In this document: positions 18,910-28,232 of the stretch, piece by piece
Position numbering within the stretch: position 1 is the first letter of the stretch
Layout: each line of letters begins with the position of its first letter
DNA from: Peteryoungia aggregata LMG 23059
Lineage (GTDB): Bacteria > Pseudomonadota > Alphaproteobacteria > Rhizobiales > Rhizobiaceae
Direction: 5' to 3'
NCBI RefSeq assembly: GCF_030814435.1
Contig: NZ_JAUSUW010000008.1
Span: 124,001 to 188,000 of the forward strand
DNA: 64,000 bases
Notes under the pieces: model-generated
The model's input: only the letters and a program-made list of their open reading frames with translations
Told to the model about the DNA's origin: nothing
Database searches by the model: none
Made by a program: the position numbers and the translations under genes

Positions 18910-19665
18910 TCACCGCCCCAGATAGTTCTCGATGACCTTCTGGTCATTCGAGACGAAATCGATCGAGCCTTCCGCAAGCACGGACCCTTCCGCCAGACAC
19001 GTCACCTTGACCCCGAGATCGCGGATGAAGCCCATGTCGTGTTCGACGACAACAACCGAGCGGGTCTTGGCGATTTCCTTGAGGAGAATGGCCGTCTCCG
19101 CCGTCTCGGCATCGGTCATGCCGGCAACCGGCTCGTCGACCAGCAAGAGCTTCGGTTCCTGCGCCAAAAGCATGCCGATCTCCAGCCACTGCTTCTGACC
19201 GTGGGAGAGATTGGCGGCCAGCTCGTCCTTGCGATGCGTAAGCCGCACCGTCTCCAGGATCTCCTCGATGCGCGCCTTGTCCTCGGACGACAGGCTGTAG
19301 AACAGCGTCGCGAAGACGCCGCGCTTGCGGTTCAGCGCCAGTTCCAGATTGTCCCAGACGGTATGGCTTTCGAACACCGTCGGCTTCTGGAACTTGCGGC
19401 CGATCCCGAGCTGGGCAATTTCCGCCTCATCCTTCTTGGTCAGATCGATCTTCCCGCCATCGAAGAAGACCTCGCCGCTGTCAGGCCGAGTCTTGCCGGT
19501 GATGATGTCCATCATCGTCGTCTTGCCGGCGCCGTTCGGGCCAATGATGGCGCGCAACTCGCCGGGTTCGACGATGAAGGAGAGCGAATTCAGCGCCTTG
19601 AAGCCGTCGAAGGAGACGGAGACACCGTTGAGATAGAGCAGGCTGGACGTGGTCTTGTCGCTCAT
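18910..19665 (-). CDS. urtD: Urea ABC transporter ATPase UrtD
   Basis: A LivG-like ATPase of 251 residues: Walker A GPNGAGKTT, signature LSHGQKQWLEIGMLL, Walker B LLLVDEPVAG. The LSHGQKQWLEIGM wording and GMTDAETAETAILLKEIA are characteristic of UrtD. It ends with DNQKVIENYLGR-type sequence. The start lies four bases after the urtC stop. Partner of UrtE in energising the UrtBC channel. Confidence 0.95.
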   Translation of the reverse strand: MSDKTTSSLLYLNGVSVSFDGFKALNSLSFIVEPGELRAIIGPNGAGKTTMMDIITGKTRPDSGEVFFDGGKIDLTKKDEAEIAQLGIGRKFQKPTVFESHTVWDNLELALNRKRGVFATLFYSLSSEDKARIEEILETVRLTHRKDELAANLSHGQKQWLEIGMLLAQEPKLLLVDEPVAGMTDAETAETAILLKEIAKTRSVVVVEHDMGFIRDLGVKVTCLAEGSVLAEGSIDFVSNDQKVIENYLGR

Positions 19666-19669
19666 GGTC

Positions 19670-20839
19670 TCACTCCGCAGCCACGGGGGCCGATTGGGGT
19701 TTCACGTCGGTGTTCGCCGCATCCTTGTCGGCTGCATCCCGATATTCCTTCCGGCGTGCGAGAACCTGCTGCACCGTGCCGACGATGCCCTTGGGCAGGA
19801 AGAGCGTGACGAAGATGAAGAGACCGCCGAGCGCAAACAGCCAGAGATCGGGGAAGGCACCGGTGAAGTAGCTCTTGCCGACATTGACGAGGATCGCCCC
19901 GATGATCGGCCCGATCAGCGTGCCGCGCCCGCCGACAGCCGCCCAGACAACGACTTCGATCGAGTTGGCCGGATCGAATTCGCCGGGGTTGATGATGCCG
20001 ACCTGCGGCACGAAGAGCGCACCGGCAATGCCCGCCATCATCGCCGAGACGACGAAGGTGAAGAGCTTGATGTTCTCGACCCGGTAGCCCAGGAAACGCA
20101 CCCGGCTTTCCGCATCGCGCACGCCGACCAGCACCTTGCCGAACTTCGACCGGGTGATACCCGAGGCAATGACGAGGCAAAGCGCCAGGAAGATCGCCGA
20201 GAGCGCAAAGAGCACCGCACGCGTTCCGTCCGCCTGGACGGAGAAGCCGAGGATTTCCTTGTAGTCGGTCAGACCATTATTGCCGCCAAAGCCCATGTCG
20301 TTGCGGAAGAAGGCGAGCATCAGGGCATAGGTCATCGCCTGGGTGATGATCGAGAGATAGACGCCGTTGACGCGGGAGCGGAAGGCAAACCAGCCGAAGA
20401 CGAAGGCGAGCAGGCCGGGCACGATGAGAACCATCGCCATGGCGACGGGGAACATGTCCATGCCATGCCAGAACCACGGCAGTTCCTTCCAGTTCAGGAA
20501 GACCATGAAGTCGGGCAGGATGGGATCGCCATAGACGCCGCGGGACCCGATCTGGCGCATCAGATACATGCCCATGGCGTAACCGCCGAGCGCGAAGAAG
20601 GCGCCGTGGCCAAGCGAGAGGATGCCGCAATAGCCCCAGACGAGATCAAGCGCGAGCGCGAGCAGCGCATAGCAGAGATACTTGCCGAGCAGCGACATGA
20701 TGTAGGTCGGCACATGCAACGGGCTGTCTGGCGGCATCAGCAAGTTGAGCGCTGGAATAAGCAATGCAAAGGCGACGAGGATGCCGGCGGCAATGAGGAT
20801 CTTGCCTTCGAGTGCGCGCAGAATGAAGCCGGTAATCAT
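19670..20839 (-). CDS. urtC: Urea ABC transporter permease UrtC
   Basis: A LivM-like permease of 389 residues with about ten membrane segments. It includes the family block LDLVWGYCGILSLGHGAFFALGGYAMGMYLMRQ and the loop FGKVLVGVRDAESRVRFLGY. A 40-residue hydrophilic tail ends in charged repeats. The start overlaps the urtB stop by four bases, indicating translational coupling. Confidence 0.95.
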   Translation of the reverse strand: MITGFILRALEGKILIAAGILVAFALLIPALNLLMPPDSPLHVPTYIMSLLGKYLCYALLALALDLVWGYCGILSLGHGAFFALGGYAMGMYLMRQIGSRGVYGDPILPDFMVFLNWKELPWFWHGMDMFPVAMAMVLIVPGLLAFVFGWFAFRSRVNGVYLSIITQAMTYALMLAFFRNDMGFGGNNGLTDYKEILGFSVQADGTRAVLFALSAIFLALCLVIASGITRSKFGKVLVGVRDAESRVRFLGYRVENIKLFTFVVSAMMAGIAGALFVPQVGIINPGEFDPANSIEVVVWAAVGGRGTLIGPIIGAILVNVGKSYFTGAFPDLWLFALGGLFIFVTLFLPKGIVGTVQQVLARRKEYRDAADKDAANTDVKPQSAPVAAE

Positions 20840-22440
20840 GCTTCCACCGCCCTTCCCTTGAGCGCGAACAGGCCGCGCGGTCGTTTCTGGATGAAGAGGA
20901 TGATCAGCACGAGCACGAGGATCTTGCCGAGCACGGCGCCGACCGAAGGTTCGAGGAACTTGTTGAGGATGCCGAGCGACAAGGCGCCAACCAGCGTGCC
21001 CCAGAGATTACCGACCCCGCCGAAGACCACGACCATGAAACTGTCGATGATATAGGCCTGGCCGAGGTTCGGAGAGACGTTGTCGATCTGGCTGAGCGCA
21101 ACGCCAGCGATACCGGCAATGCCTGAACCCAGCGCAAAGGTGAAGGCATCGACCCAGGGGGTGCGAATACCCATGGAAGACGCCATGCGGCGGTTCTGGG
21201 TCACGGCACGCATCTGCAGACCAAAGGCGGACTTCTTCATCAGCGCCAGCAGCGCAAAGAAGATGGTGAGCGAGAAGAGCACGATCCACATGCGGTTCCA
21301 GGTGATCGTCATGCCGCCGAGCGCAAAGGAGCCGGACATCCAGGACGGGTTACCAACTTCCTGGTTGGTGGGTCCGAAGATCGTGCGGATCGTCTGCTGA
21401 AGGATGAGCGAAATGCCCCAGGTGGCGAGCAGCGTCTCCAGCGGCCGGCCATAGAGGAAGCGGATCACGCCGCGCTCGATCACGAGGCCGATCGCTGCCG
21501 TCACCAGGAAGGCGACCGGCAAGGCAATCGCCAGCGACCAGTCGAAGAGATCAGGATAGCTGGTGCGGATGACCTGCTGCACCACGAAGGTGGAATAGGC
21601 ACCGATCATCACCATCTCGCCATGCGCCATGTTGATGATGCCCATGACGCCAAAGGTGATGGCAAGGCCGATGGCCGCCAGCAGCAGCACGGAACCGAGC
21701 GAGATGCCATACCAGACACTCTCGGCGGTATCCCAGAGCACCAGCTGGCTTTCAATCGTCGCGACGGCGGCATCGAGATCTGGCCGCAGCGCTTCGTCAA
21801 TGGCTCCGGAGACCGAGAGCAGAATGCTCTTGGCCGGTCTGCCGCCAATCGAAGCGACGGCCTCGATCGCGCCACGCTTTTCCTCAATCGAGCGATCCGA
21901 GGCAAGGATGGATACCGCCCGGGCCTGCTCCATGCGCGACTTGACCTCTGGATCGGTCTCCCTGGCCAGAGCGGCCTCGACGAGCTCCAGATTTTCGGCA
22001 CTCGGAGACTGCAGCACCGCCTGGGCGGCGGAAAGACGCACATCCTTGTCGGGGCTGAGCAGCGTCAGGCCACCGAGGGCAGAGCGGATCGCACGACGGA
22101 GATTGTTGTTCACCTTGACCTTGGTGAAGGCGCCCTTCGGCTCCTCGCCGATTGTCTCGCCGGTGAGTGGATCGATCGCGGCGAGATTGCTGCCAGCAGC
22201 CTTGGTGATGACGACGGCGCCGTCCGACTTGCGGACGAAGAGATCGCCTTCGGCAAAGGCTTCGAGCGCGGGAACGACGCGCGGATCGCCTGTGGCGGCA
22301 ATCTGCCCGAGCAGCTCCTCGGCCTGCTTGAAATTGGCCTTGCCCAGCGCGTTGATGAGATCCTTCGGATCGCTCTGCGCAAAGGAAGGCGCGGCGAAAG
22401 AAAGGAATAGAAAAGCAAGTGTGATGAAACGGATAAGCAT
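20836..22440 (-). CDS. urtB: Urea ABC transporter permease UrtB with N-terminal extension
   Basis: A 534-residue protein. The C-terminal 290 residues are a LivH-like permease (GLAITFGVMGIINMAHGEMVMIGAYSTFV). The N-terminal 230 residues form a secreted-type extension: a signal peptide (LFLSFAAPSFAQ), then helical repeats resembling HEAT-like repeats (SPDKDVRLSAAQAVLQSPSAENLELVEAALARETDPEVKSRM is one). This long form is known for proteobacterial UrtB. The extension would face the periplasm, perhaps near UrtA. It starts after a repeat-filled gap behind urtA. Confidence 0.94.
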   Translation of the reverse strand: MLIRFITLAFLFLSFAAPSFAQSDPKDLINALGKANFKQAEELLGQIAATGDPRVVPALEAFAEGDLFVRKSDGAVVITKAAGSNLAAIDPLTGETIGEEPKGAFTKVKVNNNLRRAIRSALGGLTLLSPDKDVRLSAAQAVLQSPSAENLELVEAALARETDPEVKSRMEQARAVSILASDRSIEEKRGAIEAVASIGGRPAKSILLSVSGAIDEALRPDLDAAVATIESQLVLWDTAESVWYGISLGSVLLLAAIGLAITFGVMGIINMAHGEMVMIGAYSTFVVQQVIRTSYPDLFDWSLAIALPVAFLVTAAIGLVIERGVIRFLYGRPLETLLATWGISLILQQTIRTIFGPTNQEVGNPSWMSGSFALGGMTITWNRMWIVLFSLTIFFALLALMKKSAFGLQMRAVTQNRRMASSMGIRTPWVDAFTFALGSGIAGIAGVALSQIDNVSPNLGQAYIIDSFMVVVFGGVGNLWGTLVGALSLGILNKFLEPSVGAVLGKILVLVLIILFIQKRPRGLFALKGRAVEA

Positions 22441-22477
22441 TCTGTTGTCCCCCGGTTGGCGGGGCGGTGGAGCCTGA

Positions 22478-22674
22478 AAGGCCCCTCATCCGCCTGCCGG
22501 CACCTTCTCCCCGTGAACGGGGAGAAGGGGTAGCCCGCATAGAGCCGGTTCGAAAACACCCTCCCCTTGAGGGGGAGGGTCGAACCGAAGGTTCGGGGTG
22601 GGGTGACACCCTTGAAGAGATCACCCCCACCCATCGCTGCGCGATGACCTCCCCCCTCAAGGGGGAGGTGGGAG
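22478..22674. repeat. Mosaic palindromes between urtA and urtB
   Basis: Three elements fill the 244-base gap. One (about 22478-22535) has a CTTCTCCCCGTGAACGGGGAGAAG core. A second (22556-22610) has CCTCCCCTTGAGGGGGAGG followed by GGGGTGGGGTGACACC. A third (about 22619-22674) is an inverted relative. The latter two are the same two arms seen at 38-192, in the opposite order. They lie within the urt operon and could act as mRNA processing or attenuation structures between urtA and urtB. Confidence 0.75.
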
Positions 22675-22684
22675 AAGGAGGAAA

Positions 22685-23974
22685 TCAGCTACCCTTGCCG
22701 CCGCACTTGCCGGTGGCAACGTTGAAGTTGCCGCACTCCATCGGCTTGCGCCAATCGGAGATCAGGTCCTTCGAGTCCGGCAGGTAATCCGACCATTCGT
22801 CACCGACGACAGACGGGGTCTGCTGCACGATTTCGAACTGACCGTCGGCCTGGATTTCGCCGATCAGGACCGGCTTGGTGATGTGGTGGTTCGGCATGAC
22901 GGTCGAAGTGCCGCCCGAGAGGTTCGGAACGGCAACGCCGATGATGCTATCGAGAACGGCGTCGGTTTCGGTCGTGCCGGCAGCTTCGACGGCTGCAACC
23001 CAGGCCTGGAAGCCGATATAGGCTGCTTCCATCGGGTCGTTGGTCACGCGCTTGTCGTTCTTGGTGAAGGCATGCCAGGTCTTGATGAACTCGGCATTGA
23101 CGGGCGCATCGACGGACTGGAAGTAGTTCCAGGCAGCGAGATGGCCGACCAGCGGAGCCGTGTCGAGGCCGGCGAGCTCTTCTTCACCGACGGAGAAGGC
23201 GACGACCGGAATGTCTTCGGCCTTGATGCCCTGGTTGCCCAATTCCTTGTAGAACGGAACGTTCGCGTCACCGTTGATGGTCGAGACGACGGCGGTCTTC
23301 TTGCCGGCCGAGCCGAACTTTTTGATGTCGGAGACAATGGTCTGCCAGTCGGAATGACCGAACGGCGTGTAGTTGATCATGATGTCTTCTTCGGCAACGC
23401 CCTTCGACATCAGATAGGCTTTGAGGATCTTGTTGGTCGTCTGCGGATAGACGTAGTCGGTGCCAGCGAGAACCCAACGCTCGACGCCTTCGTTTTCGGC
23501 GAGGTAATCGACGGCCGGGATAGCCTGCTGGTTCGGAGCGGCACCCGTGTAGAAGATGTTGCGCGAGGATTCTTCACCCTCGTACTGGACCGGGTAGAAG
23601 AGGATGGAGTTCAACTCTTCGAAGACCGGCAGGACGGACTTGCGCGACGACGAGGTCCAGCAACCGAAGACGGCCGCAACCTTGTCCTTTTCGATCAACT
23701 CCCGGGCCTTTTCGGCAAACAGCGGCCAGTCGGAAGCCGGGTCGACAACGACGGCTTCAAGCTTCTTGCCGAGAACGCCCCCCTTCTTGTTCTGCTCTTC
23801 GACGAGCATCAGCATGGCGTCCTTCAGCGTCGTTTCCGAGATCGCCATCGTGCCCGACAGCGAATGCAGAACGCCGATCTTGATCGTGTCTTCCTGGGCG
23901 AATGCACCGTGGAAGGCCGTCGTCGACAGCATGGCGCCGAGCAGCGCGCCGGTGAGTTTCATCTTCATGGTCAT
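22685..23974 (-). CDS. urtA: Urea ABC transporter substrate-binding protein UrtA
   Basis: A 429-residue periplasmic binding protein of the LivK/UrtA type. A signal peptide ends near FAQ-EDTIKIG (about residue 27). IGVLHSLSGTMAISETTLKDA, AVFGCWTSSSRKSVLPVFEE and LFYPVQYEGEESSRNIFYTGAAPNQQ are diagnostic for UrtA. It is the first gene of the urt operon, with its own upstream region. The three-amino-acid M-T-M start leaves the exact initiator open. Confidence 0.96.
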   Translation of the reverse strand: MTMKMKLTGALLGAMLSTTAFHGAFAQEDTIKIGVLHSLSGTMAISETTLKDAMLMLVEEQNKKGGVLGKKLEAVVVDPASDWPLFAEKARELIEKDKVAAVFGCWTSSSRKSVLPVFEELNSILFYPVQYEGEESSRNIFYTGAAPNQQAIPAVDYLAENEGVERWVLAGTDYVYPQTTNKILKAYLMSKGVAEEDIMINYTPFGHSDWQTIVSDIKKFGSAGKKTAVVSTINGDANVPFYKELGNQGIKAEDIPVVAFSVGEEELAGLDTAPLVGHLAAWNYFQSVDAPVNAEFIKTWHAFTKNDKRVTNDPMEAAYIGFQAWVAAVEAAGTTETDAVLDSIIGVAVPNLSGGTSTVMPNHHITKPVLIGEIQADGQFEIVQQTPSVVGDEWSDYLPDSKDLISDWRKPMECGNFNVATGKCGGKGS

Positions 23975-24312
23975 TGTCGTGAACCCCTCTTCTTGTCCGC
24001 AACCGGTCGGTTAATGAGTGTTAACCGTTGCTGAGGGGGACTATCCGATGCTGCGCCGCAAAACCGTATACGTCGTTTAACGTAGATCGGGGGGTAAAGG
24101 GAGCAGGACGGGGCTTTCCGTCGCCCGGCGCCAGAAGAATGCCAGCCAGGGCGGAGATGGCATGAGCGATCGGAAGATCAACATGCAGCGATCCGCGCCG
24201 CTCCGGCGTTGGCGAAAGAGACCTCCTTCAAATCCCCTACAAGCCTAGGGTTGCGCAACGCAGCATTTCCGCCGTATGTTCACTTTATGTTCCTGCCATT
24301 GGGGAGAAAGTC
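23975..24312. other. Divergent intergenic region between urtA and the DUF5680 gene
   Basis: These 338 bases separate minus-strand urtA from plus-strand genes and must hold promoters for both. No clear sigma-54 (TGGCAC-N5-TTGC) site was seen on either strand. GGGGAGAAAGTC immediately ahead of 24313 is the ribosome site of the plus-strand gene. No RNA gene was recognised. Confidence 0.5.
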
Positions 24313-24771
24313 GTGGACGCTCTGGAAGATTTCATCATTGAAGCCAAGGCGGTTACCTATATGGGTGGCAAACATCCGCTGGCGGCTCCGACGCGGCCGG
24401 CTGCAAAGGATATTGCCTATGATAAAGGCCGTTTTCGCTATCTCGACAGCCATTTCGGTGGCACCGATTTTCTCGGCCAGGAAGTCGTCTGGGACGGTGA
24501 AGCGCCGGTCTGGGCGATGAACTATTACGGCCGCATCCTCGACCCCGGGAGTTTCGATGGCGAGCGCGCGGGCATCGTGATCAAGCAGGCCCTCACCGCG
24601 CTTTATCAGGAGAAGCGCTTCCTCGGCGGCTTTGCCTATCAGCATGCGCTCGGCGAATACGTCGATCATTCGGTGGGCGACTACCGCAGCTTCCAGGGTG
24701 TCGAGCGGATTCTCGTTGCCGACCGCGCTGTCTATCAACTGGACTATCAGGGAGGCCTGATCAAGCCCTGA
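24313..24771 (+). CDS. DUF5680 domain protein
   Basis: A 152-residue protein that is a complete DUF5680 domain: FIIEAKAVTYMGGKHPLAAPTRP, YLDSHFGGTDFLGQEVVWDGEAPVWAMNYYGRI and GPFxY-like YQHALGEYVDHSVGDYRSFQGVERI. In some bacteria this domain follows an XRE helix-turn-helix; here it stands alone. The start is GTG after a good GGGGAG. Its biochemical role is unknown. It lies 77 bases before the permease-kinase gene on the same strand. Confidence 0.8.
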   Translation: MDALEDFIIEAKAVTYMGGKHPLAAPTRPAAKDIAYDKGRFRYLDSHFGGTDFLGQEVVWDGEAPVWAMNYYGRILDPGSFDGERAGIVIKQALTALYQEKRFLGGFAYQHALGEYVDHSVGDYRSFQGVERILVADRAVYQLDYQGGLIKP

Positions 24772-24848
24772 CGGGCCTTGCTATTCTGGACAATCCCGTG
24801 AAAATGCCTAAAGCAAAGCCACCCTTGAAAAGGCGCTAGATTTTAGGC

Positions 24849-27800
24849 ATGTCCGCACGCCAACGCATCATTCCCGTTCGCCGCGAATACAATCGCTGGG
24901 TCGCGAACCAGACGCTCGAGGACTACGCACTCCGCTTCACGGCGAAGAGCGCGCGCAAGTTTTCCTCCAGCCGGATTTCGCAGACGGCCATCGGCGCCAT
25001 CTCCTTTCTGGCGCTGGAGGCGATCGGTGGCACAATCACCATTGCCTATGGGACGACCAACGCCTTCTTCGCCATCATCGTCGCCGCGATCCTGATGCTG
25101 CTCGTCGGCATTCCGATCAGCCGCTATGCCATCCGCCATGGCGTCGACATCGACCTTCTGACCCGCGGTGCGGGCTTCGGCTATATCGGGTCGACGATCA
25201 CTTCGCTGATCTATGCCGGCTTCACCTTCATGCTCTTTGCCATCGAAGCGTCGATCATGACCAAGGCGCTGGAACTCGCCTTCGGCATACCGCTCTGGCT
25301 CGGTTACATCATTTCCTCGATCGCCGTCCTGCCACTGGTCACCTACGGCATCCGCATGATCTCGAAGTTCCAGCTGATCACCCAGCCCTTCTGGATCGTG
25401 CTCAACATCCTGCCCTTCGTCTTCATCGCCTTCCTCGATTGGGAAAAGATCGACCTCTGGCTGGCTTTCGCCGGCGTCGGCCACTCGAACGCCCATCTGG
25501 GCGAAACCGCCCCCTTCAACCTCCTGGAGTTCGGCGCGGCCTCCGCCGTCATTCTTGCCCTGATGCCGCAGATCGGCGAACAGGTCGACTTCCTCCGCTT
25601 CCTGCCGCCGGAGGGCGCCCGCAAGCTGCACCATCGCATTGCGATCTTCCTTGCCGGCTCCGGTTGGGTCGTGCTCGGCGTTCCCAAGCTGCTGGCCGGC
25701 TCCTTCCTCGCCGTGCTGACGCTCTCGACGGGCGTGCCGATCAGTGAGGCAGCAGACCCCGCCCACATGTATGTCGCAGCCTTCGGCTATATGATCCCGA
25801 ACGAGACGGCAGCCCTTCTGCTGATGGCCGGCTTCGTGGTCATCTCGCAGCTGAAGATCAATGTGATGAATGCCTATGCAGGCTCGCTCGCCTGGTCGAA
25901 TTTCTTCTCACGCCTCACCCACAGCCATCCGGGTCGCGTCGTCTGGCTCGTTTTCAACGTCGCCATCGCGCTGCTGTTGATGGAACTCGGCATCTACGGC
26001 CTGCTCGAGGAAACCCTCGGAATTTTCTCCATCATCGCCATGAGCTGGCTTTGCGCCATCTCCGCCGACCTCTTCGTCAACAAGAAGCTCGGCCTGTCGC
26101 CACCCGGCATCGAGTTCAAGCGCGCCCATCTCTATGACATTAACCCGGTCGGTTGCGGCACCATGCTGCTCTCGGCCACACTGTCGCTCGCGGCCCATTT
26201 CGGTGCCTTCGGCTCGACCATGGCGTCGCTCTCGACCTATGTCACGCTTGTCGCCTTCCTGATCTCGCCGCTCATCGCCTGGTGGACGGATGGCAAATTC
26301 TACCTCGCCCGCAAGCCGCGCCAGAGCTGGAAGAACCAGACCGGCATCACCTGTTCGATCTGCGAACACCCGTTCGAGCCGGAGGACATGGCCTGGTGCC
26401 CGGCCTATGCCGCGCCTATCTGTTCGCTCTGCTGCACGCTCGACAGCCGTTGCCACGACATGTGCAAGCCACACGCCAAGATCAACGCCCAGGCCGCGAG
26501 CGTCGCGCGCTCCTTCCTGCCCGAGACGGTGCTTGACACCTTCTCCACCCGACTTGGTCGCTACGCCTTGACTGCGATGATCTCGATCTCGGTGATGGGC
26601 ACCATCCTGGCGCTGATTGCCCACCAGGTGAATGCGGCGACACCTGACATGACCGACGTGGTCAATCGCACGGTGACAGTCGTCTTCTTCATCTTCGCCA
26701 TCATCGCCGGCATCGTCTCATGGTTCTACGTGCTCGCCCATGACAGCCGAGTCGTGGCGGAAGAGGAATCCTCGCGCCAGAACACGCTGCTGCTCAAGGA
26801 AATCGCCGCCCACCGCAAGACGGACGCTGCCCTTCAGAATGCCAAGGAAACGGCCGAGGCCGCCAACCGCGCCAAAAGCCGCTATGTCGTCGGCCTCTCC
26901 CATGAGCTTCGCACGCCGCTCAATGCCGTGCTCGGTTATGCGCAGATCCTCGAACGCGACGAGACGATCCCGGTGCCACGCCAGTCGGCAATCAAGGTGA
27001 TCCGCCGCTCCGCCGACCATTTGTCGGGCCTGATCGACGGTCTGCTCGATATCTCCAAGATCGAGGCCGGCAGGCTGCAGGTCTTCTCCAACGAGGTCAA
27101 CATCCAGGACTTCCTCGACCAGCTGACCGACATGTTCGCGCCCCAGGCGGCTGCCAAGGGCATCGTCTTCGAACACCAGCGGTCCCGCAACCTGCCGCTC
27201 TATGTCCGGACCGACGAGCGCCGGCTGCGCCAGATCCTCGTCAATCTACTGTCAAACGCCATCAAGTTCACCGACGAGGGAATGATCCGTTTTGGCGTCG
27301 ACTACCGGAGCCAGGTCGCCACCTTCACGATCAGCGATACTGGCCGCGGGATCGCGGAAAAGGATCTCAACCGGATCTACGAGCCTTTCCAGCGCGGCGA
27401 GGCCGACAACATCCGCCCCATGCCTGGCCTCGGCCTGGGCCTGACCATCACCAAGCTCCTGACAAACACGCTGGGCGGCGAGATCTCGGTGGTCAGCGAG
27501 CGCGACAAGGGCTCGACCTTCAAGATCCGGCTGATGCTGTCCGCGATCGACCGCCCCAATACGGCACCAGCCCCCGAACGCAAGATCGTCTCCTACACGG
27601 GACCGCGCCGAACCATTGTGGTGGTTGATGACAACGAGGACCATCGCGAGCTGATGCGGGAAGTCCTCGCTCCGCTCGACTTCGTCGTGCTGACGGCCGC
27701 CGGTGGGCCGGAATGCCTCACCCTGATCGAGGGCGTGAAGGCCGATCTCTTCCTCGTCGACATCTCCATGCCCGGCATGAACGGCTGGCAGCTCGTCGAA

Positions 27801-28232
27801 AAGCTGCGGGACGCCGGCCAGAAGGCACCGATCCTGATGCTGTCCGCCAATGTCGGCGACGCCCCTGCCCCCGGCGGCGAAGGGCACGATGATGCGATGA
27901 CCAAGCCGGTCGACATCACCCGCCTGCGCGACAAGCTCGCCCGTTTCCTTGGCCTCGACTGGATCTATGCGGATGACCCGCGCCTGATGCAGCCAGCGAC
28001 CGCACCCAACAAACCTGTATCGCCGGGCCCCGGCCATATCGAGGAGTTGCTCAGCCTCTGCGATATCGGCTATGTCCGCGGCATCGAGGCAAAGCTCGCA
28101 GAACTCGGCGGATTGGGAAACAATGCCGCCTTCATCGAGGTGGCCCGTGCGCATGTACAGGCCTTCGATCTCGCAGGCCTGCGCAGCTTCCTGACCTCCT
28201 TCGAAAACGGCAGGGAACCGATCCATGGCTGA
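24849..28232 (+). CDS. Permease-histidine kinase-receiver fusion (hybrid sensor kinase)
   Basis: A 1127-residue membrane protein. Residues 1-480 resemble a nucleobase:cation symporter-1 (NCS1) type permease with about 12 spans (FLALEAIGGTITIAYGTTNAFFA; ALMPQIGEQVDFLRFLP). Residues about 500-545 are a cysteine-rich zinc-ribbon-like linker (CSICEHPFEPEDMAWCPAY...CSLCC...CHDMC). Two more helices follow, then HisKA with His685 (SHELRTPLNAVLGYAQ) and an HATPase domain (NLLSNAIKFT, DTGRGI, GLGLGLTI). A receiver has Asp971 (LFLVDISMPGMNG), and a 100-residue helical tail ends the protein. It overlaps the response-regulator gene by eight bases. The plan resembles CrbS-type symporter kinases but with a different permease. 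Transport-coupled sensing of urea, a purine or a related compound is inferred from context. Confidence 0.85.
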   Translation: MSARQRIIPVRREYNRWVANQTLEDYALRFTAKSARKFSSSRISQTAIGAISFLALEAIGGTITIAYGTTNAFFAIIVAAILMLLVGIPISRYAIRHGVDIDLLTRGAGFGYIGSTITSLIYAGFTFMLFAIEASIMTKALELAFGIPLWLGYIISSIAVLPLVTYGIRMISKFQLITQPFWIVLNILPFVFIAFLDWEKIDLWLAFAGVGHSNAHLGETAPFNLLEFGAASAVILALMPQIGEQVDFLRFLPPEGARKLHHRIAIFLAGSGWVVLGVPKLLAGSFLAVLTLSTGVPISEAADPAHMYVAAFGYMIPNETAALLLMAGFVVISQLKINVMNAYAGSLAWSNFFSRLTHSHPGRVVWLVFNVAIALLLMELGIYGLLEETLGIFSIIAMSWLCAISADLFVNKKLGLSPPGIEFKRAHLYDINPVGCGTMLLSATLSLAAHFGAFGSTMASLSTYVTLVAFLISPLIAWWTDGKFYLARKPRQSWKNQTGITCSICEHPFEPEDMAWCPAYAAPICSLCCTLDSRCHDMCKPHAKINAQAASVARSFLPETVLDTFSTRLGRYALTAMISISVMGTILALIAHQVNAATPDMTDVVNRTVTVVFFIFAIIAGIVSWFYVLAHDSRVVAEEESSRQNTLLLKEIAAHRKTDAALQNAKETAEAANRAKSRYVVGLSHELRTPLNAVLGYAQILERDETIPVPRQSAIKVIRRSADHLSGLIDGLLDISKIEAGRLQVFSNEVNIQDFLDQLTDMFAPQAAAKGIVFEHQRSRNLPLYVRTDERRLRQILVNLLSNAIKFTDEGMIRFGVDYRSQVATFTISDTGRGIAEKDLNRIYEPFQRGEADNIRPMPGLGLGLTITKLLTNTLGGEISVVSERDKGSTFKIRLMLSAIDRPNTAPAPERKIVSYTGPRRTIVVVDDNEDHRELMREVLAPLDFVVLTAAGGPECLTLIEGVKADLFLVDISMPGMNGWQLVEKLRDAGQKAPILMLSANVGDAPAPGGEGHDDAMTKPVDITRLRDKLARFLGLDWIYADDPRLMQPATAPNKPVSPGPGHIEELLSLCDIGYVRGIEAKLAELGGLGNNAAFIEVARAHVQAFDLAGLRSFLTSFENGREPIHG

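Noticed and set aside
19649..21055. 468-codon plus-strand frame antisense to urtC and urtB
   Set aside because: The composition is highly charged and repetitive, and the minus strand encodes unmistakable urea permeases.
23975..24312. Sigma-54/NtrC promoter for urtA
   Set aside because: Expected for a nitrogen-regulated operon, but no TGGCAC-N5-TTGC match was found on either strand.
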